Shown here: positions 1-7,970 of the stretch, piece after piece | How the letters are laid out: each line of letters starts with the position of its first letter | How positions within the stretch are numbered: position 1 is the first letter of the stretch | Assembly: GCA_946482165.1 (NCBI GenBank) | Contig: CAMLQS010000116.1 | Coordinates: 1-13,285, forward strand | DNA from: an uncultured Verrucomicrobiota bacterium | GTDB taxonomy: Bacteria; Verrucomicrobiota; Verrucomicrobiae; Opitutales; Opitutaceae | Reading direction: 5' to 3' | Length of the DNA stretch: 13,285 bases | Made by a program: the position numbers and the translations under genes | The notes under the pieces: model-generated | Told to the model about the DNA's origin: nothing | Database searches by the model: none | What the model saw: the letters and a program-made list of their open reading frames with translations, nothing else

Positions 1-598
1 CGTCGGGCCCGCAGATGAACATCTGCGAGTTTTTCTTCGTCATGATGATGAAGTCCGTGAGCGCGGGGGAATAGGCCGCGCCGCCGGCGCAGGGGCCGGC
101 GATGACCGAGATCTGCGGCACGACGCCGGATAGAAGGACGTTGTGGAAGAACACCTGGCCGTAGCCGGAGAGAGAGTCGTCGCCCTCCTGGATGCGCGCG
201 CCGCCGGAGTCGTTGATGCCGATGACGGGGATGCCCGACTGCTGGGCGTATTCCATCAGGTCGCAGATTTTCTGCGCGTGGATGCGGCCGACCGCGCCGC
301 CGCCGACGGTGAAGTCCTGGCTGAAGGCGGCGACAGGCCGGCCGTCGATGTAGCCGACGCCGGTGATGACACCGTCGCAGGGCAACTTTTTGTCCTCGAG
401 GCCGAAATGGTGGCAGTCGTGCTGCGCATGGAGGCCGAACTCCATGAAGGTGCCGGGCTGGAAAAGGATCTCAAGGCGCTCGCGCGCGGTGGTGAGGCCC
501 TTCTTTTTGCGTTCGGAGAGCTTGTCGGCGCCGCCGCCGAGCATGGCGGCTTGGCGCCGCTCGGCGAGCTTCTGCAGGAGTTCGGGTGCGATAGGCAT
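1..598 (-). CDS. Acyl-CoA carboxylase carboxyltransferase subunit (propionyl-CoA carboxylase beta / methylmalonyl-CoA decarboxylase alpha), 3' end missing
   Basis: This is the biotin-dependent carboxyltransferase that adds CO2 to propionyl-CoA, or removes it from (S)-methylmalonyl-CoA in a decarboxylase complex. The reading frame is open from an ATG at 598 to the window edge and gives 199 residues of a family usually about 510-520 long, so only the N-terminal half is present. Visible hallmarks are the N-terminal ARERLEILFQPGTFMEFG segment (residues 39-55), the oxyanion/acyl-CoA loop NDSGGARIQEG (129-139), and GPCAGGAAYSPALTDF (168-183). No Shine-Dalgarno is seen before the ATG; the start is chosen from the family-like N-terminus. 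It lies 53 bp downstream of the epimerase gene on the same strand, probably one transcript. The sequence alone cannot separate PccB (ATP-dependent carboxylase) from MmdA (sodium-pumping decarboxylase). The biotin carrier and other subunits would lie to the left. Confidence 0.93.
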   Translation of the reverse strand, partial: MPIAPELLQKLAERRQAAMLGGGADKLSERKKKGLTTARERLEILFQPGTFMEFGLHAQHDCHHFGLEDKKLPCDGVITGVGYIDGRPVAAFSQDFTVGGGAVGRIHAQKICDLMEYAQQSGIPVIGINDSGGARIQEGDDSLSGYGQVFFHNVLLSGVVPQISVIAGPCAGGAAYSPALTDFIIMTKKNSQMFICGPD

Positions 599-651
599 GG
601 TGGGGAGGGATGAGGAATTGAAACCTGAGGCCTGAAACGGGGGCGGCGGAC

Positions 652-1056
652 TTAGGACTTGGGGGCGCAGAACTCGGTGAGCACGCCGAAGCTAGACTTG
701 GGGTGCAGGAAGGCGACGAGCTTGCCGGCGGCGCCCTCGAAAGGCACCTCGTGGATCAAGCGCGCTCCGGCTCCGGAAGCCTGCTTGAGCTGGGCCGAGA
801 TATCGGTCGTCGCGAAGGCGATGTGGTGGATGCCCTCGCCGTTCTTCTCGATGAATTTGGCGACGGGGCTTTCGGGCGACATCGGCTCGAGGAGCTCGAG
901 GTGGACCTCGCCCACGTCGAAAAAGGCGGTGCGCACCTGCTGGGAGGCGACCTCCTCGCGGTGCGCGCATTTGAGGCCGAGGGCCTTTTCGTAGTAGGGC
1001 AGCGTCGCCTCAATGGAGCGGACCGCGATGCCGAGGTGGTCGATACGAGTAATCAT
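652..1056 (-). CDS. mce: Methylmalonyl-CoA epimerase
   Basis: The product interconverts (R)- and (S)-methylmalonyl-CoA, linking the B12 mutase to the carboxylase/decarboxylase. It is 134 residues, normal for this small metal-dependent protein of the glyoxalase/VOC fold. The N-terminus MITRIDHLGIAV carries the first metal histidine (H7). E54 in HLELLEP, one of H77/H78 in GEGIHHIAFAT, and E128 in LTEFCAP sit where the family's other metal ligands lie. The frame stays open upstream to 1179, but those extra residues are basic and unlike the family, so the ATG at 1056 is taken as the start. No Shine-Dalgarno is visible. The gene is divergent from mutA and followed after 53 bp by the carboxyltransferase gene, an arrangement that supports a dedicated methylmalonyl-CoA pathway locus. 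Confidence 0.94.
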   Translation of the reverse strand: MITRIDHLGIAVRSIEATLPYYEKALGLKCAHREEVASQQVRTAFFDVGEVHLELLEPMSPESPVAKFIEKNGEGIHHIAFATTDISAQLKQASGAGARLIHEVPFEGAAGKLVAFLHPKSSFGVLTEFCAPKS

Positions 1057-1235
1057 GGCGGGGAGGTGTCGGTTGCGACGGGGGACAAAATACGCGAAGG
1101 CGGCGGCCCCGGCTTCGCGGGCTTTGGTTAAAGACCCGCGCTTCTTGCACAAAATCCGCGCAGCCGTGTCGGAGCGCATAGCGTATTATCAACGGCACTA
1201 CCGGGGCATCGGGCCTCGGCCCCAAGTTCCTCACC
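1057..1235. promoter_or_regulatory. Divergent intergenic region between mce and mutA
   Basis: These 179 bp must hold the promoters of the two divergent pathway operons unless they read through from outside. A TATTAT box at 1184-1189 lies 47 bp before the mutA ATG and could be a plus-strand -10 element, but no convincing -35 is spaced from it. No clear minus-strand promoter was found. An imperfect hairpin (1116-1140) sits in the middle. The assignment as a promoter region is by position; the boxes are weak. Confidence 0.35.
1116..1140. repeat. Inverted repeat / hairpin in the mce-mutA divergent region
   Basis: CGCGGG (1116-1121) pairs with CCCGCG (1135-1140), and CTTT (1122-1125) pairs with AAAG (1130-1133). 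This gives a 10-bp stem with one bulged A (1134) and a GGTT loop. It lies 60 bp before the mce start and 96 bp before mutA. It could be a regulator-binding site or a leader structure; nothing in the sequence decides which. Confidence 0.4.
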
Positions 1236-3179
1236 ATGTCAAAAACCGCACAAACAATCCTGCCCGAGGCGGAGTCGCTCGAGTTGGCGCTCGCCACCTG
1301 GCGCAAGACCGTCGAGGCCGAGCTCAAAGGCGCGCCCTTCGACAAGAAGCTGCTCACCAAGACGTTTGAGGGGATAACCCTGAAACCGCTCTACACCCGC
1401 GCCGATCTGGCCGGGCGCGGCGAGCACCTGGCCGCGCTCTCCAAGCCGGCGGGCGAAGCGCCCTACCTGCGCGGCACCCGCGCGGCGGGCTACGCTTCCG
1501 CCGCCTGGGAGGTCGCCCAGGAAATCCCGGCCGCCACCGCGGAGGAGTTTAACAAGAAACTGCGCGAAGATCTCATGGGCGGCCAGAACGCCGCGGTTCT
1601 TCGCCTGGACACTCCCGCCCGTCCCGAAGGCCTGCCTCTCGAGGCGCCCGGCGTGCTGGAGACCGCCCTGAAGGACGTGGATCTGGCCGTGCTCCCGGTG
1701 CACATCAACGCCGGTCCCGACGCGACAAAGGTCGCCAACCACTATGTCGCCCTCGCCGGTATGCGCGGCGTCGACGCCTCGGCGCTCACCGGTTCGCTCA
1801 CGGCGGATCCCCTCGGCGTCTGGGCCGCCGCCGGGGCGCTTCCGCTCTCGCTCGCCGGGGCCTTGGAGGCCCTCGCGGCCTGGACGAAACGCTCCGCCGT
1901 AGTGACTCCTTCACTACGGACGGTCGGCGTCGACGCCCGTCTCTGGGCCGACGCCGGCGGAAGCGCCGTCCTCGAGCTCGCCTGCGCGCTCGCCGCCTCG
2001 GTCGAGTATATCCGCGCGTTGCGCGACCGCGGCGTGCCGATCGAGATCATCGTCCCGCGCCTTCGCGTCACTTTCGGCGCCGGGCCGCAGTTCCTGATGG
2101 AGACGGCGAAATTTCGCGCCTGGCGCCCGCTGCTTGTCCGGGCGGTCGTCGCCCTCGGCGGCACGGCGGGACTCGCCGCGCAGGCCGCGGTCAACGCGTC
2201 CACCACGCGCTGGGACAAGACCCGTCTCGACGCGCACGTGAACATGCTGCGCGTCACCACCGAGGCCTTCTCGGCGGTGCTCGGCGGTGTCGATTCGCTC
2301 AACGTCGCCCCCTTCGACTCGCTCGACGGCATCGGCGGCGGCGATTCCTTCGCCCGCCGCATCGCGCGCAACGTCCACGCGCTCCTTGCCGAGGAATTCG
2401 GCGCCACCGCCCCGGCCGACCCGGTCGGCGGCTCGTGGTGCATCGAAAGCCTCACCGACGAACTCGCGCGCAAGGCTTGGGCGCAGTTCCAGGAGATCGA
2501 GGCCGCCGGCGGTTTCGCCGCCGCGCTCCGCGCCGGACTTCCCCAGAAGATCGCCGCCGCGGGCGCCAAGGAAAAAGCCCAGGCCGTCGGAACCCGTCGC
2601 CTCGGCATCGTCGGCACGAACCTGTTCCCCAACCTTAAGGAGACGCCGCTCGCTCCGCTCGCAAAGCGTCCCGTCACCGGGGCCTGGTCCGAGGAGCGCA
2701 TCGAGCCCGCCGCGTGCTTCCGCGCCACGGCCGCGTTTGAGAAAATGCGCGACGCCAGCGCCGACTACGCCAAGCGCACCGGCAAGCGCCCGCGCGTCTT
2801 CCTCGCGAAGATGGGCCCGCTCGCCCAGCACAAGGCCCGCGCCGACTTCGCGGCGGGATTCTTCGCTCCGGGCGGATTCGAGATGGTGGCGAAGCAGACC
2901 TTCGCCACCGCCGCCGAGGCCGCGCAGGCCGCGGCCGAGTCGGGAGCCGAGATCGCCGTTCTGTGCTCGACCGACGAAACCTATCCCGAACTGGCGCCCG
3001 CCTTCGCCTCCTCGCTGAAGGCCGCCAAGCCCTCCGTCTCCCTCGTTCTCGCCGGCCTGCCCGCCGACAAGGCCGTGCAGGACGCATTCACCGCCGCCGG
3101 TGTTGAAACCTTCATCCACCTCCGCGCTCCGGTGGAGGCGACTCTCGCGAACCTCCTCAAAAAAATCGGAGCCCTCTAA
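1236..3179 (+). CDS. mutA: Methylmalonyl-CoA mutase small (beta) subunit
   Basis: This is the non-catalytic partner of the adenosylcobalamin-dependent mutase that isomerises succinyl-CoA and (R)-methylmalonyl-CoA in the cytoplasm. The 647-residue protein has the N-terminal linker helix region (about 1-50), a TIM-barrel-like mutase domain (about 50-470, for example PLYTRADL at 51-58 and [16 protein letters not shown] at 395-410), and a C-terminal flavodoxin-like B12-type domain from about residue 515. In that domain the cobalamin motif DxHxxG is replaced by GPLAQHKAR (527-535), as expected for the beta subunit, which binds no B12. It is the first gene of mutA-mutB-meaB; its stop overlaps the mutB Shine-Dalgarno. 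The ATG is chosen by family-like N-terminus; no Shine-Dalgarno is seen. A palindromic repeat-like sequence at 1897-1919 encodes part of a loop around residues 221-228 without breaking the frame. Confidence 0.95.
   Translation: MSKTAQTILPEAESLELALATWRKTVEAELKGAPFDKKLLTKTFEGITLKPLYTRADLAGRGEHLAALSKPAGEAPYLRGTRAAGYASAAWEVAQEIPAATAEEFNKKLREDLMGGQNAAVLRLDTPARPEGLPLEAPGVLETALKDVDLAVLPVHINAGPDATKVANHYVALAGMRGVDASALTGSLTADPLGVWAAAGALPLSLAGALEALAAWTKRSAVVTPSLRTVGVDARLWADAGGSAVLELACALAASVEYIRALRDRGVPIEIIVPRLRVTFGAGPQFLMETAKFRAWRPLLVRAVVALGGTAGLAAQAAVNASTTRWDKTRLDAHVNMLRVTTEAFSAVLGGVDSLNVAPFDSLDGIGGGDSFARRIARNVHALLAEEFGATAPADPVGGSWCIESLTDELARKAWAQFQEIEAAGGFAAALRAGLPQKIAAAGAKEKAQAVGTRRLGIVGTNLFPNLKETPLAPLAKRPVTGAWSEERIEPAACFRATAAFEKMRDASADYAKRTGKRPRVFLAKMGPLAQHKARADFAAGFFAPGGFEMVAKQTFATAAEAAQAAAESGAEIAVLCSTDETYPELAPAFASSLKAAKPSVSLVLAGLPADKAVQDAFTAAGVETFIHLRAPVEATLANLLKKIGAL
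1897..1919. repeat. Perfect palindrome within mutA (9-bp arms, 5-nt loop)
   Basis: CCGTAGTGA (1897-1905) and TCACTACGG (1911-1919) are perfect reverse complements around the loop CTCCT. It is read in frame as about SAVVTPSLR within mutA. Its composition, with adjacent TAGTGA/TCACTA, contrasts with the GC-rich codon use around it, which suggests a small mobile or REP-like repeat tolerated in a surface loop. Whether it recurs in the genome cannot be seen from this window. Confidence 0.55.
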
Positions 3180-3182
3180 GGA
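3178..3182 (+). promoter_or_regulatory. Ribosome binding site of mutB, overlapping the mutA stop
   Basis: AAGGA at 3178-3182 shares bases with the mutA TAA (3177-3179) and lies 8 nt before the mutB ATG (3191). It is one of few clear Shine-Dalgarno sites in the window. The overlap suggests translational coupling, which would help keep the two mutase subunits in equal amounts. Confidence 0.6.
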
Positions 3183-3190
3183 ACCCATCC

Positions 3191-5371
3191 ATGAACAACG
3201 TTCCCTCTCCCGACTTCACCAAACTCGGCTACGACGAGATTCCCGTTCCCGCCTGCGCCAAGGCTTCGGCGGGCGCGCCCGCGTCAGCGGCCGACTTGCC
3301 GGAAAATTATGAGCAGATTCCGCTGAAGCCCTCCTTCACCGCCGAGGATCTGCCCGCGCCTGCGGCGCTCGATACGATGCCGGGGCATGCGCCTTTCACG
3401 CGCGGCCCTTACGCCACGATGTATGTCCAGAAGCCATGGACGGTGCGGCAGTATGCCGGCTTTTCCACCGCCGAAGAGTCCAACGCCTTCTATCGGCGCA
3501 ACCTCGCCGCGGGCCAGGCCGGCCTTTCGGTCGCCTTCGATCTCGCCACCCACCGGGGCTACGACAGCGATCACCCGCGCGTCGTGGGCGACGTAGGCAA
3601 GGCCGGCGTGGCGATCGATTCGATCGAGGACATGAAGGTCCTCTTTGACAGCATCCCGCTCGACAAGGTTTCGGTCTCGATGACCATGAACGGCGCGGTG
3701 CTCCCGGTGATGGCCTTCTACATCAGCGCCGCGCTCGAGCAGGGCGCCAAGCTCACCGACCTCGCGGGCACGATCCAGAATGACATTCTCAAGGAGTTCA
3801 TGGTGCGGAACACCTACATCTATCCGCCCACGCCCTCGATGAAGATCATCGCGGACATTTTTTCCTTCACCTCGAAGGAAATGCCGAAGTTCAACAGCAT
3901 CTCGATTTCCGGCTACCACATGCAGGAAGCCGGAGCCACCGCCGACCTCGAACTTGCCTACACGCTCGCGGACGGCCTCGAGTATCTGAAGACCGGCGTC
4001 GCCGCCGGCCTCGGAGTCGACGCGTTCGCGCCGCGCCTTTCGTTCTTCTGGGCCATCGGGAAAAACTTCTTCATGGAGGTCGCGAAAATGCGCGCCGGCC
4101 GCACGCTCTGGTCCGAGATCGTGGGCCGCTTTGATCCGAAGAATCCGAAGTCGCGCGCCCTTCGCACGCACTCGCAGACCTCGGGCTGGTCGCTCACCGA
4201 GCAGGATCCGTTCAACAACGTCGCCCGCACCTGCCTCGAGGCGCTCGCCGCCGCGTCCGGCCACACCCAGTCGTTGCACACCAACGCTCTCGACGAGGCC
4301 ATCGCGCTGCCGACCGACTTTTCGGCGCGCATCGCGCGCAACACCCAGCTGCATCTCCAGCAGGAGACCGGAATTTGCTCCGTCGTCGATCCGTTCGGCG
4401 GCAGCTACTATGTCGAGTATCTCACCAACGAGCTCATCAAGAAGGTCCGCGTCCACCTCGACGAGGTGGAGAAGATGGGCGGCATGACCAAGGCGATCGA
4501 GGCCGGCATCCCGAAGCTCCGTATCGAGGAGGCCGCCGCGCGCCGGCAGGCGCGCATCGACGCCGGTCGCGAGACCATCGTCGGGCTCAACAAATACCGC
4601 CTCGATCAGGAAGCCCCGCTCGACATTCTCGAGGTCGACAACACCGCGGTGCGCGAGTCGCAGATCAAGCGGCTCAAGGCGCTCCGCGCCGCCCGCGACG
4701 AGAATGCCGTCAAGGCCGCGCTCGCCGCGCTCACCGAGTGCGCCCGCACCGGTCAGGGCAATCTGCTCGCGCTCGCCGTCACCGCCGCGCAGGCCCGCGC
4801 CACGCTCGGCGAGATCAGCGATGCCTGCGAGGTGGTTTTCGGGCGCTATTCGGCGCAGATCCGATCGATCAGCGGCGTCTATCGCCAGGAATTCGGCCAG
4901 GACAAGAACGTCGAGCGCATCCGCGATCTCGTGAAAAAATTCGAAGGCATCGAGGGCCGCCGGCCGCGCATGCTCATCGCGAAGCTTGGTCAGGACGGGC
5001 ATGATCGCGGCGCGAAAGTCGTCGCGACCGCCATGGCCGACCTTGGCTTCGACATCGACATCGGGCCGCTCTTCCAGACGCCCGAGGAAGCCGCGCGCCA
5101 GGCGGTGGAGAACGACGTGCACTGCGTGGCGATGAGTTCGCTCGCCGCCGGTCACAAGACCTTGTTGCCCGCGCTGCGCGACGCCCTCAAGGCGCTCGGT
5201 CGCGAAGACATCATGCTTGTGTGTGGCGGCGTCATCCCGGCGCAGGACTACGACTTCCTGCTCAAGAACGGGGCGGCCGCCATCTTCGGCCCCGGCACGG
5301 TGATCACCAAGAGCACGCTGCGCACGTTGGAGCTGCTGATCGAGCGCATCGGCGAACCCGCGGCGGCTTGA
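3191..5371 (+). CDS. mutB: Methylmalonyl-CoA mutase large (alpha) catalytic subunit
   Basis: This is the catalytic subunit of the adenosylcobalamin-dependent mutase; it carries out the radical carbon-skeleton rearrangement between succinyl-CoA and (R)-methylmalonyl-CoA. The 726 residues match the family length. The TIM-barrel domain (about 60-560) shows RGPYATMY (71-78), Y88 in [14 protein letters not shown]206 in [10 protein letters not shown] and H243 in GYHMQEAG. These are the counterparts of the substrate-binding Y89, R207 and H244 of the Propionibacterium enzyme. The C-terminal B12 domain carries [13 protein letters not shown] (598-610) with H604 as the lower axial cobalt ligand, plus CGGVIP (678-683) and GPGT (700-703). 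The gene starts 11 bp after mutA. The N-terminus contains an unusual Ala/Ser/Gly stretch (about 20-34) encoded by repeat-like DNA (3250-3290). All catalytic residues are present, so the enzyme should be active. Confidence 0.97.
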   Translation: MNNVPSPDFTKLGYDEIPVPACAKASAGAPASAADLPENYEQIPLKPSFTAEDLPAPAALDTMPGHAPFTRGPYATMYVQKPWTVRQYAGFSTAEESNAFYRRNLAAGQAGLSVAFDLATHRGYDSDHPRVVGDVGKAGVAIDSIEDMKVLFDSIPLDKVSVSMTMNGAVLPVMAFYISAALEQGAKLTDLAGTIQNDILKEFMVRNTYIYPPTPSMKIIADIFSFTSKEMPKFNSISISGYHMQEAGATADLELAYTLADGLEYLKTGVAAGLGVDAFAPRLSFFWAIGKNFFMEVAKMRAGRTLWSEIVGRFDPKNPKSRALRTHSQTSGWSLTEQDPFNNVARTCLEALAAASGHTQSLHTNALDEAIALPTDFSARIARNTQLHLQQETGICSVVDPFGGSYYVEYLTNELIKKVRVHLDEVEKMGGMTKAIEAGIPKLRIEEAAARRQARIDAGRETIVGLNKYRLDQEAPLDILEVDNTAVRESQIKRLKALRAARDENAVKAALAALTECARTGQGNLLALAVTAAQARATLGEISDACEVVFGRYSAQIRSISGVYRQEFGQDKNVERIRDLVKKFEGIEGRRPRMLIAKLGQDGHDRGAKVVATAMADLGFDIDIGPLFQTPEEAARQAVENDVHCVAMSSLAAGHKTLLPALRDALKALGREDIMLVCGGVIPAQDYDFLLKNGAAAIFGPGTVITKSTLRTLELLIERIGEPAAA
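3250..3290. repeat. Repeat-like insertion in the mutB N-terminal coding region
   Basis: The segment contains CGCCAAGGCTTCGGCG (3257-3272), a near-palindrome whose outer CGCC/GGCG arms pair, and is translated as about [14 protein letters not shown]. It lies between the conserved FDEIPVP-like start and the [11 protein letters not shown] segment, where other large subunits usually have a shorter linker. In other frames this type of sequence reads RLRQGFGG, as seen here on the plus strand. From memory, peptides of this kind recur in unrelated proteins of several bacterial groups, which is typical of a dispersed small repeat. That recurrence was not checked. Confidence 0.4.
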
Positions 5372-5383
5372 GCGAATGAACAC

Positions 5384-5490
5384 GAAGTTTTAACGCGGAG
5401 GCGCAAAGGCGCGAAGCGGGCAGAGGAGTTCGGATTCTTTTCTTCCTCCCTCTTTGCGCCTTTTGCGCCTTGGCGACTTTGCGTTGAAAT
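5384..5490. repeat. Paired inverted-arm element between mutB and meaB
   Basis: The 124-bp gap between mutB and meaB is filled by two long imperfect complementary arms. The left arm (about 5388-5429) has TTTTAACGC followed by GCGCAAAGGCGCGAAG. The right arm (about 5446-5490) ends GCGCCTTGGCGACTTTGCG TTGAAA. Read in reverse, the right arm repeats the AACGCAAAG/GGCGCAAAG pattern of the left. A loop of about 20 nt containing TTCGGATTC lies between. The RNA could form a long hairpin that attenuates or stabilises the transcript ahead of meaB. The pattern resembles dispersed intergenic repeat elements rather than a classical terminator, as no U-tract follows a tight stem. Confidence 0.6.
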
Positions 5491-5495
5491 AACCC

Positions 5496-6632
5496 ATGCC
5501 CGACCACTCTCACGCTCTTCACGACGGTTGTCCGCAGCCGCGCCCGGACTGGGTGCCGGAGGACTGCGCGTCCGATTCGGGCTTTGCCACCTGGGTCATG
5601 CAGGGCGTGCGGCCCTCGGGCGCGAGCACGGCGACGCCGCCCGTGCGGCGCCGCGCCGCGCTTTCGACCGAGGACTACGTGCATGGCGTGCTTGGGCGCG
5701 AGCCGAGCATCATCGGGCGCGCGATCACCCTGGTGGAGAGCAACGCTCCCGCGCACCAGAAACAGGCGCAGGAGGTTTTGGCCGCGCTCATGCCTCACAC
5801 CGGCAAGGCGCGGCGCGTCGGGCTCACCGGCATCCCCGGCGCGGGGAAAAGCACCTTCATCGAGGCTTTCGGGCTCCAACTCGCCGAGCGGGGCCATCGC
5901 GTCGCCGTATTGGCGATCGATCCTTCCAGCGCCGTCACGGGCGGCAGTATTTTGGGCGACAAGGTGCGCATGGAGAAGCTTGGACGCCATCCGAACGCGT
6001 TTATCCGCCCTTCGCCCTCGGGCGGCTCGCTTGGCGGAGTTACCCGCAAGACCCGCGAGGCGATTCTCGTCTGCGAGGCGGCCGGCTTCGACGTCGTGCT
6101 CGTCGAGACGGTTGGCGTGGGCCAAAACGAGGTCGCGGTTCGCGCGATGGTGGACGCCTTTGTCGTGCTGCTGATCGCGGGAGCCGGAGACGAGATGCAG
6201 GGTATCAAAAAAGGCGTGATCGAATTGGCCGACCTCCTGGTGATCAACAAGGCGGACGGCGACAACATCCCGCGTTGCCGCGCGGCGCTCGCCGAGATGA
6301 AACGCGTGCTGCACTACCTGCGACCCGCGACGGAGGGTTGGCACACGACGGTGCAGACGGCCTCCGCGCGCACCGGCGAGGGGGTGGGGCACGTATGGGA
6401 AACGCTGGGGCAGTATTTCACGACGGGCGAACGGACGGGCGCGATGGCGCGTCGTCGTCGCGAGCAAGCGGTGGCCTGGATGCACGCCTTGATCGAGGAG
6501 CACCTGCGCACCGGGTTTTACGAGAATGAGGCGGTGAGGCTTCGTCGTTCCGAGGTGGAGCAGTTGGTTGCAAACGGAGAAGTTGCGCCGATGGCGGGCG
6601 CGCTCGCGCTGCTGGCGTCGGGAGGACGCTGA
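5496..6632 (+). CDS. meaB: Methylmalonyl-CoA mutase-associated GTPase (MeaB/ArgK family)
   Basis: This is a SIMIBI-class G3E-type GTPase that gates adenosylcobalamin loading and protects or reactivates methylmalonyl-CoA mutase. The 378 residues show Walker A GIPGAGKST (112-120), base-binding NKAD (251-254), the DPSS loop (142-145), and the switch/Walker B region VETVGVGQNE (203-212). The invariant GAGDEMQGIKKGVIELAD follows at 229-246. The first ~57 residues, including WVMQGVRPSGAS (33-44), precede the conserved YVHGVLGREPSIIGRAITLVES. Such an extension is familiar in MeaB proteins of the Bacteroidota/Verrucomicrobiota type, so the ATG at 5496 is kept. No Shine-Dalgarno is visible; initiation at M35 is possible but would cut that extension. 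Its place after mutAB supports the role as their dedicated chaperone. Confidence 0.95.
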   Translation: MPDHSHALHDGCPQPRPDWVPEDCASDSGFATWVMQGVRPSGASTATPPVRRRAALSTEDYVHGVLGREPSIIGRAITLVESNAPAHQKQAQEVLAALMPHTGKARRVGLTGIPGAGKSTFIEAFGLQLAERGHRVAVLAIDPSSAVTGGSILGDKVRMEKLGRHPNAFIRPSPSGGSLGGVTRKTREAILVCEAAGFDVVLVETVGVGQNEVAVRAMVDAFVVLLIAGAGDEMQGIKKGVIELADLLVINKADGDNIPRCRAALAEMKRVLHYLRPATEGWHTTVQTASARTGEGVGHVWETLGQYFTTGERTGAMARRRREQAVAWMHALIEEHLRTGFYENEAVRLRRSEVEQLVANGEVAPMAGALALLASGGR

Positions 6633-6636
6633 GAGA

Positions 6637-6677
6637 ACCGGCGCGCGAACATGCTTTCGCCGCCGGTCGGACGGCGG
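6637..6677. terminator. Possible bidirectional terminator stems between meaB and the convergent secreted-protein gene
   Basis: Two alternative GC stems lie in the 47-bp convergent gap. ACCGGCG (6637-6643) can pair with CGCCGGT (6661-6667), or CCGCCG (6660-6665) with CGGCGG (6672-6677) around a 6-nt loop. There is no T-tract on either side, so intrinsic termination is uncertain. Confidence 0.3.
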
Positions 6678-6679
6678 AT

Positions 6680-7747
6680 TCAGGGCGACGTCGCGTCAGG
6701 CGAGCCGGCCGCGGCCGAAGGTGCGGCGGCCGGGCCAAAGGTTTCCACGGCGCCGTCGAGCCGCGTGACGACGACCCAATACCACGCGGGCGTATCGTCG
6801 GAGAGGAGGCTGTCGAGATAGCTGGAGATGGCCGTATTGGTGGTGGAGATGCGACGGCGCCCCTCGGTGGTCGGCCGCTGATGACGGTAGATGTCGATCT
6901 GGCGCGCGTCACCGGAAGCGTTTGCCCAGGAGAGAAAGACATCCCTGCCGTCGCGCACCACCTCGAGGGATGGGCTGAGCTCGACCAGGAACGCGCGGTC
7001 CCCGGCGAGCGGGTGAAGCGTGAGGTCGGGGGTGGCGGTGGTGGACCCGTGGTAGGCGGCGCCGCCGGCGTAGGCGTTTCCGCCGTCCGCGGCCGCGTCA
7101 CGAATCCCGTGCAGTTCGAAAAAATACTCCCGGCCGAGCCCGGTGAGATCGAACCCGTAACTGGAGTTCGGATACACGGTGACGGGCCGGTCGAGCGCGA
7201 TGCGCAGCCAGAGGCCGGTGCCCTCGGGGCTGTTGGCACGCGCGAAAAGCGGCGACAGGGCGTTGGGGGCGCCCGGTTCCGCTCCGGTGGTCACCAAGGT
7301 TTCGGAAGAGATGGGGAACGCGAAGGTGCCTGCTGCGGAGGGGCGGGTGATGCGCACGGCAAGCGAGGCGCCTTTCGGGGCGCACCACCAGGTGGAGTCG
7401 GCGTTGGCGGAGGAGTAGCTCGCGTGGCGGACCCAGACGGCGTTGACCTGATATCCCGATGGATTCGCGCCGGTGGTGAAGGTTTGGCCCTGATGAGGCC
7501 GGTCGAGACTGGAGACGTAGGTGGACTGATCGTTGGCGTCGCCGTCGGTGACGCCATCCCCGCCCACGTTGTCGCGGTCTTGTGTAGCCCCGACGAGGAG
7601 GGCGACGTCGTGCGGTCCGGGCACCGGGTCGGTTTTATGATAGCTGAGCTGTGCGGCGCGGACCGGGACGGAAAAAGCGGCGGCCAAGGCGAGCGAGAGC
7701 GCCAAGGCGGAGGAGCGGGGGGCGCGAGGAAGGATGGGTTGGGGCAT
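6680..7747 (-). CDS. Secreted protein of unknown function with C-terminal fibronectin type III-like module
   Basis: The gene encodes 355 residues from the ATG at 7747. The N-terminus has a signal peptide: a basic start, hydrophobic SSALALSLALAAAFSVPV (12-29), and likely cleavage near VRAA (29-32). The mature part begins with a beta-rich region (about 34-256) containing DQSTYVSSLDRPHQGQTFTT (73-92), reminiscent from memory of modules seen in extracellular proteins of Verrucomicrobia and Planctomycetes. Residues about 258-338 (LEVVRDGRDVFLSWANAS...YWVVVTRLDG) look like an FN3 domain. No catalytic motif, membrane anchor or PEP-CTERM sorting tail is visible. The frame extends further upstream only with a TTG start and non-signal-like residues, so the ATG is preferred. 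It converges on meaB and diverges from the GH43 gene, so a part in carbohydrate binding or cell-surface adhesion is a guess by context only. Confidence 0.75.
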   Translation of the reverse strand: MPQPILPRAPRSSALALSLALAAAFSVPVRAAQLSYHKTDPVPGPHDVALLVGATQDRDNVGGDGVTDGDANDQSTYVSSLDRPHQGQTFTTGANPSGYQVNAVWVRHASYSSANADSTWWCAPKGASLAVRITRPSAAGTFAFPISSETLVTTGAEPGAPNALSPLFARANSPEGTGLWLRIALDRPVTVYPNSSYGFDLTGLGREYFFELHGIRDAAADGGNAYAGGAAYHGSTTATPDLTLHPLAGDRAFLVELSPSLEVVRDGRDVFLSWANASGDARQIDIYRHQRPTTEGRRRISTTNTAISSYLDSLLSDDTPAWYWVVVTRLDGAVETFGPAAAPSAAAGSPDATSP

Positions 7748-7970
7748 GGCGTGAAAATGCGGGAAAGTCGGTTGAGGCGGCGGAACGGGCCGATAACCCG
7801 CGACCGCCGTCAGTAAAAAGAACGATATTTTTCGGAGAAGTCCGCCGGATGTGCGCAATTCTCCCTATTGGAGCTCACTTCGCTCCGGAGTCCGCGAGGG
7901 GCGCGCCAGGCTTTCGCTAAACCATTCACGTTGTTGCCAGGCGGGCGTTAGGCGGAAAGACGTGGGAGTG
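7748..7970. promoter_or_regulatory. Divergent intergenic region between the secreted-protein gene and the GH43 gene
   Basis: This 223-bp stretch separates two divergent start codons and so should hold both promoters. It has an AT-rich patch (about 7812-7835, AGTAAAAAGAACGATATTTT) in otherwise GC-rich DNA. A small hairpin, GGAGC (7870-7874) with GCTCC (7882-7886), has a 7-nt loop. No convincing -35/-10 pair was identified. An open plus frame begins at 7851, but its extra codons before 7971 do not look like protein. Confidence 0.35.

Noticed and set aside
143..613. A 156-codon plus-strand open frame at the left edge
   Set aside because: Antisense to the carboxyltransferase gene, whose motifs are clear on the minus strand.
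1057..1179. Longer start for the epimerase at 1179
   Set aside because: The extra 41 residues are basic and absent from the family; the conserved N-terminus begins at the ATG at 1056.
1914..3188. A 424-codon minus-strand open frame across mutA
   Set aside because: Antisense shadow of mutA with no recognisable motif.
3284..5383. A 699-codon minus-strand open frame across mutB
   Set aside because: It lies antisense to the clearly catalytic mutB, has Arg/Gly/Leu/Asp-rich composition without domains, and is a by-product of GC-rich third-codon-position bias.
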